DNA of 5,241 nucleotides from an uncultured Anaerotruncus sp. (GTDB lineage: Bacteria; Bacillota; Clostridia; Oscillospirales; CAG-272): the NCBI GenBank assembly GCA_905210995.1, contig CAJLZE010000095.1, positions 1 to 5,241 on the forward strand. Direction: 5' to 3'. The position numbers and the translations under genes are program-made. This document shows, piece by piece, positions 4,592 to 5,241 of the stretch. Within the stretch, counting starts at the first letter, position 1; every line of letters begins with the position of its first letter. Below the pieces are notes generated by a model, which saw nothing but the letters and a program-made list of their open reading frames with translations, did not search any database and was not told the DNA's origin.

Positions 4592-5241
4592 TTATTTGAC
4601 GCGCACGGCGTTCGCATATGCCGCGGGGATCTCAATGCCGAGGTCGGCAAGTGCCTTTTCGTTTATGACCGGCAGCGCCTCGCTCAGCTTGCGCACCGAG
4701 AGCTTGGCGGCGTCGGCACCCTTTATTATTTCGACAGCCATCTCGCCCGTCATCTTTCCGAGCGCCACATAGTCGATGGACATCGACGCGGCGCAGCCGT
4801 TTTTGACCTGTTCTTCCTCCGAGCCGTAGACCGGTATCTTTGCCGTTTCGGCGGCTGCAAGCACGGCGGAGAGACTCTGAACGACGTTGTTGTCGGTAAA
4901 GTTGAGTATGCAGTCGCTCTTTGCGGCAACGGCGGCAGCCGCGGCGGGAATGTCGGCGGCACCCTGCACCGACGCAGCCTCGACCGAAATGTTCATTCCG
5001 TCGCATACCGCGCGCAGATTTTTGAGCTGAGTGAGCGAATTCTCTTCCGAGGTCGTGTAGATAACGCCCACGGTCTTTACATTGGGCTGAAACGCCTTTA
5101 TCATGCCGACGTGAAGCGAAAAGTCAAGCACGTCCGAGGTCCCGGTGCAGTTTTCGCCGGGTACGTCCCACGCCTTGACGAGTCCCGCGGTCACGGGATC
5201 CGAGACGGCGCAGAAGAGCACGGGTATCTTTGTGTCGGCAG
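4592..5241 (-). CDS. ABC transporter substrate-binding protein, ABC_sub_bind family, 5' end beyond the window
   Basis: C-terminal 216 residues of an extracytoplasmic receptor of the PF04392 (ABC_sub_bind) family, which is typically about 320-340 residues long, so roughly a third, including signal peptide and lipobox, lies beyond position 5241. The visible part shows IPVLFCAVSDPVTAGLV and the following GTSD, a hallmark of the first lobe and hinge. VGVIYTTSEENS follows at the start of the second domain, then VYGSEEEQVKNG and SIDYVALGKMTGEMAVEIIKGA near the C-terminus. The frame is open to the window edge; the GTG at 5221 is an internal valine codon, not a start. The stop at 4592 is 18 bases before the permease start, placing it first in a receptor-permease-ATPase operon. 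Family members bind tryptophan, phenylalanine or other small molecules; the ligand is not determinable here. Confidence 0.93.
   Translation of the reverse strand, partial: ADTKIPVLFCAVSDPVTAGLVKAWDVPGENCTGTSDVLDFSLHVGMIKAFQPNVKTVGVIYTTSEENSLTQLKNLRAVCDGMNISVEAASVQGAADIPAAAAAVAAKSDCILNFTDNNVVQSLSAVLAAAETAKIPVYGSEEEQVKNGCAASMSIDYVALGKMTGEMAVEIIKGADAAKLSVRKLSEALPVINEKALADLGIEIPAAYANAVRVK

Noticed and set aside
4592..5221. GTG at 5221 as the real start of the right-hand receptor
   Set aside because: The frame stays open to the window edge, and the residues before it (ADTKIP) continue a conserved family strand, so the GTG is an internal valine codon.

Overview
The window looks like chromosomal DNA from a moderately GC-rich Gram-positive anaerobe, probably a gut member of the Clostridia (Oscillospirales/Ruminococcaceae-like). 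The reasons are strong AGGAG-type ribosome binding sites, a sigma-A-type promoter, a Gram-positive-style lipoprotein, and the types of transporter present. The assignment rests on gene style only; no phylogenetic marker gene is present.

Layout, right to left. Positions 5241-2788 (minus strand) hold a compact operon for an ABC importer: substrate-binding protein (N-terminus beyond the window), permease and ATPase. It is the type known from streptococcal TrpXYZ-like systems (ABC_sub_bind plus BPD_transp_2 permease). A 20-bp perfect stem-loop (2734-2778) separates it from a small plus-strand gene (2514-2735) for a DUF378 membrane protein that converges on it. A 312-bp divergent intergenic region (2202-2513) follows. 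It contains a near-consensus promoter, an overlapping imperfect palindrome, upstream A-tracts and a leader of about 110 nt. From it a second minus-strand operon (2201-1) runs off the left edge. This is a polar-amino-acid (PAAT/HisJMP-GlnHPQ-like) ABC importer with lipoprotein receptor, HisM/GlnP-type permease and GlnQ/HisP-type ATPase (C-terminus missing).

The two operons encode complete importer modules of different evolutionary classes and probably take up different amino acids or related small molecules. In both the order is receptor, permease, ATPase. Expression appears tuned in two ways. In the PAAT operon a long intercistronic hairpin lies just after the receptor gene, consistent with making more receptor than membrane components. 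Elsewhere, tight spacing or overlap of genes suggests translational coupling.

I see no mobile element, CRISPR array, tRNA, rRNA or defence system, and no convincing previously undescribed system. The most interesting points are regulatory structures and a substitution in the PAAT receptor at the position that normally binds the amino acid carboxylate.
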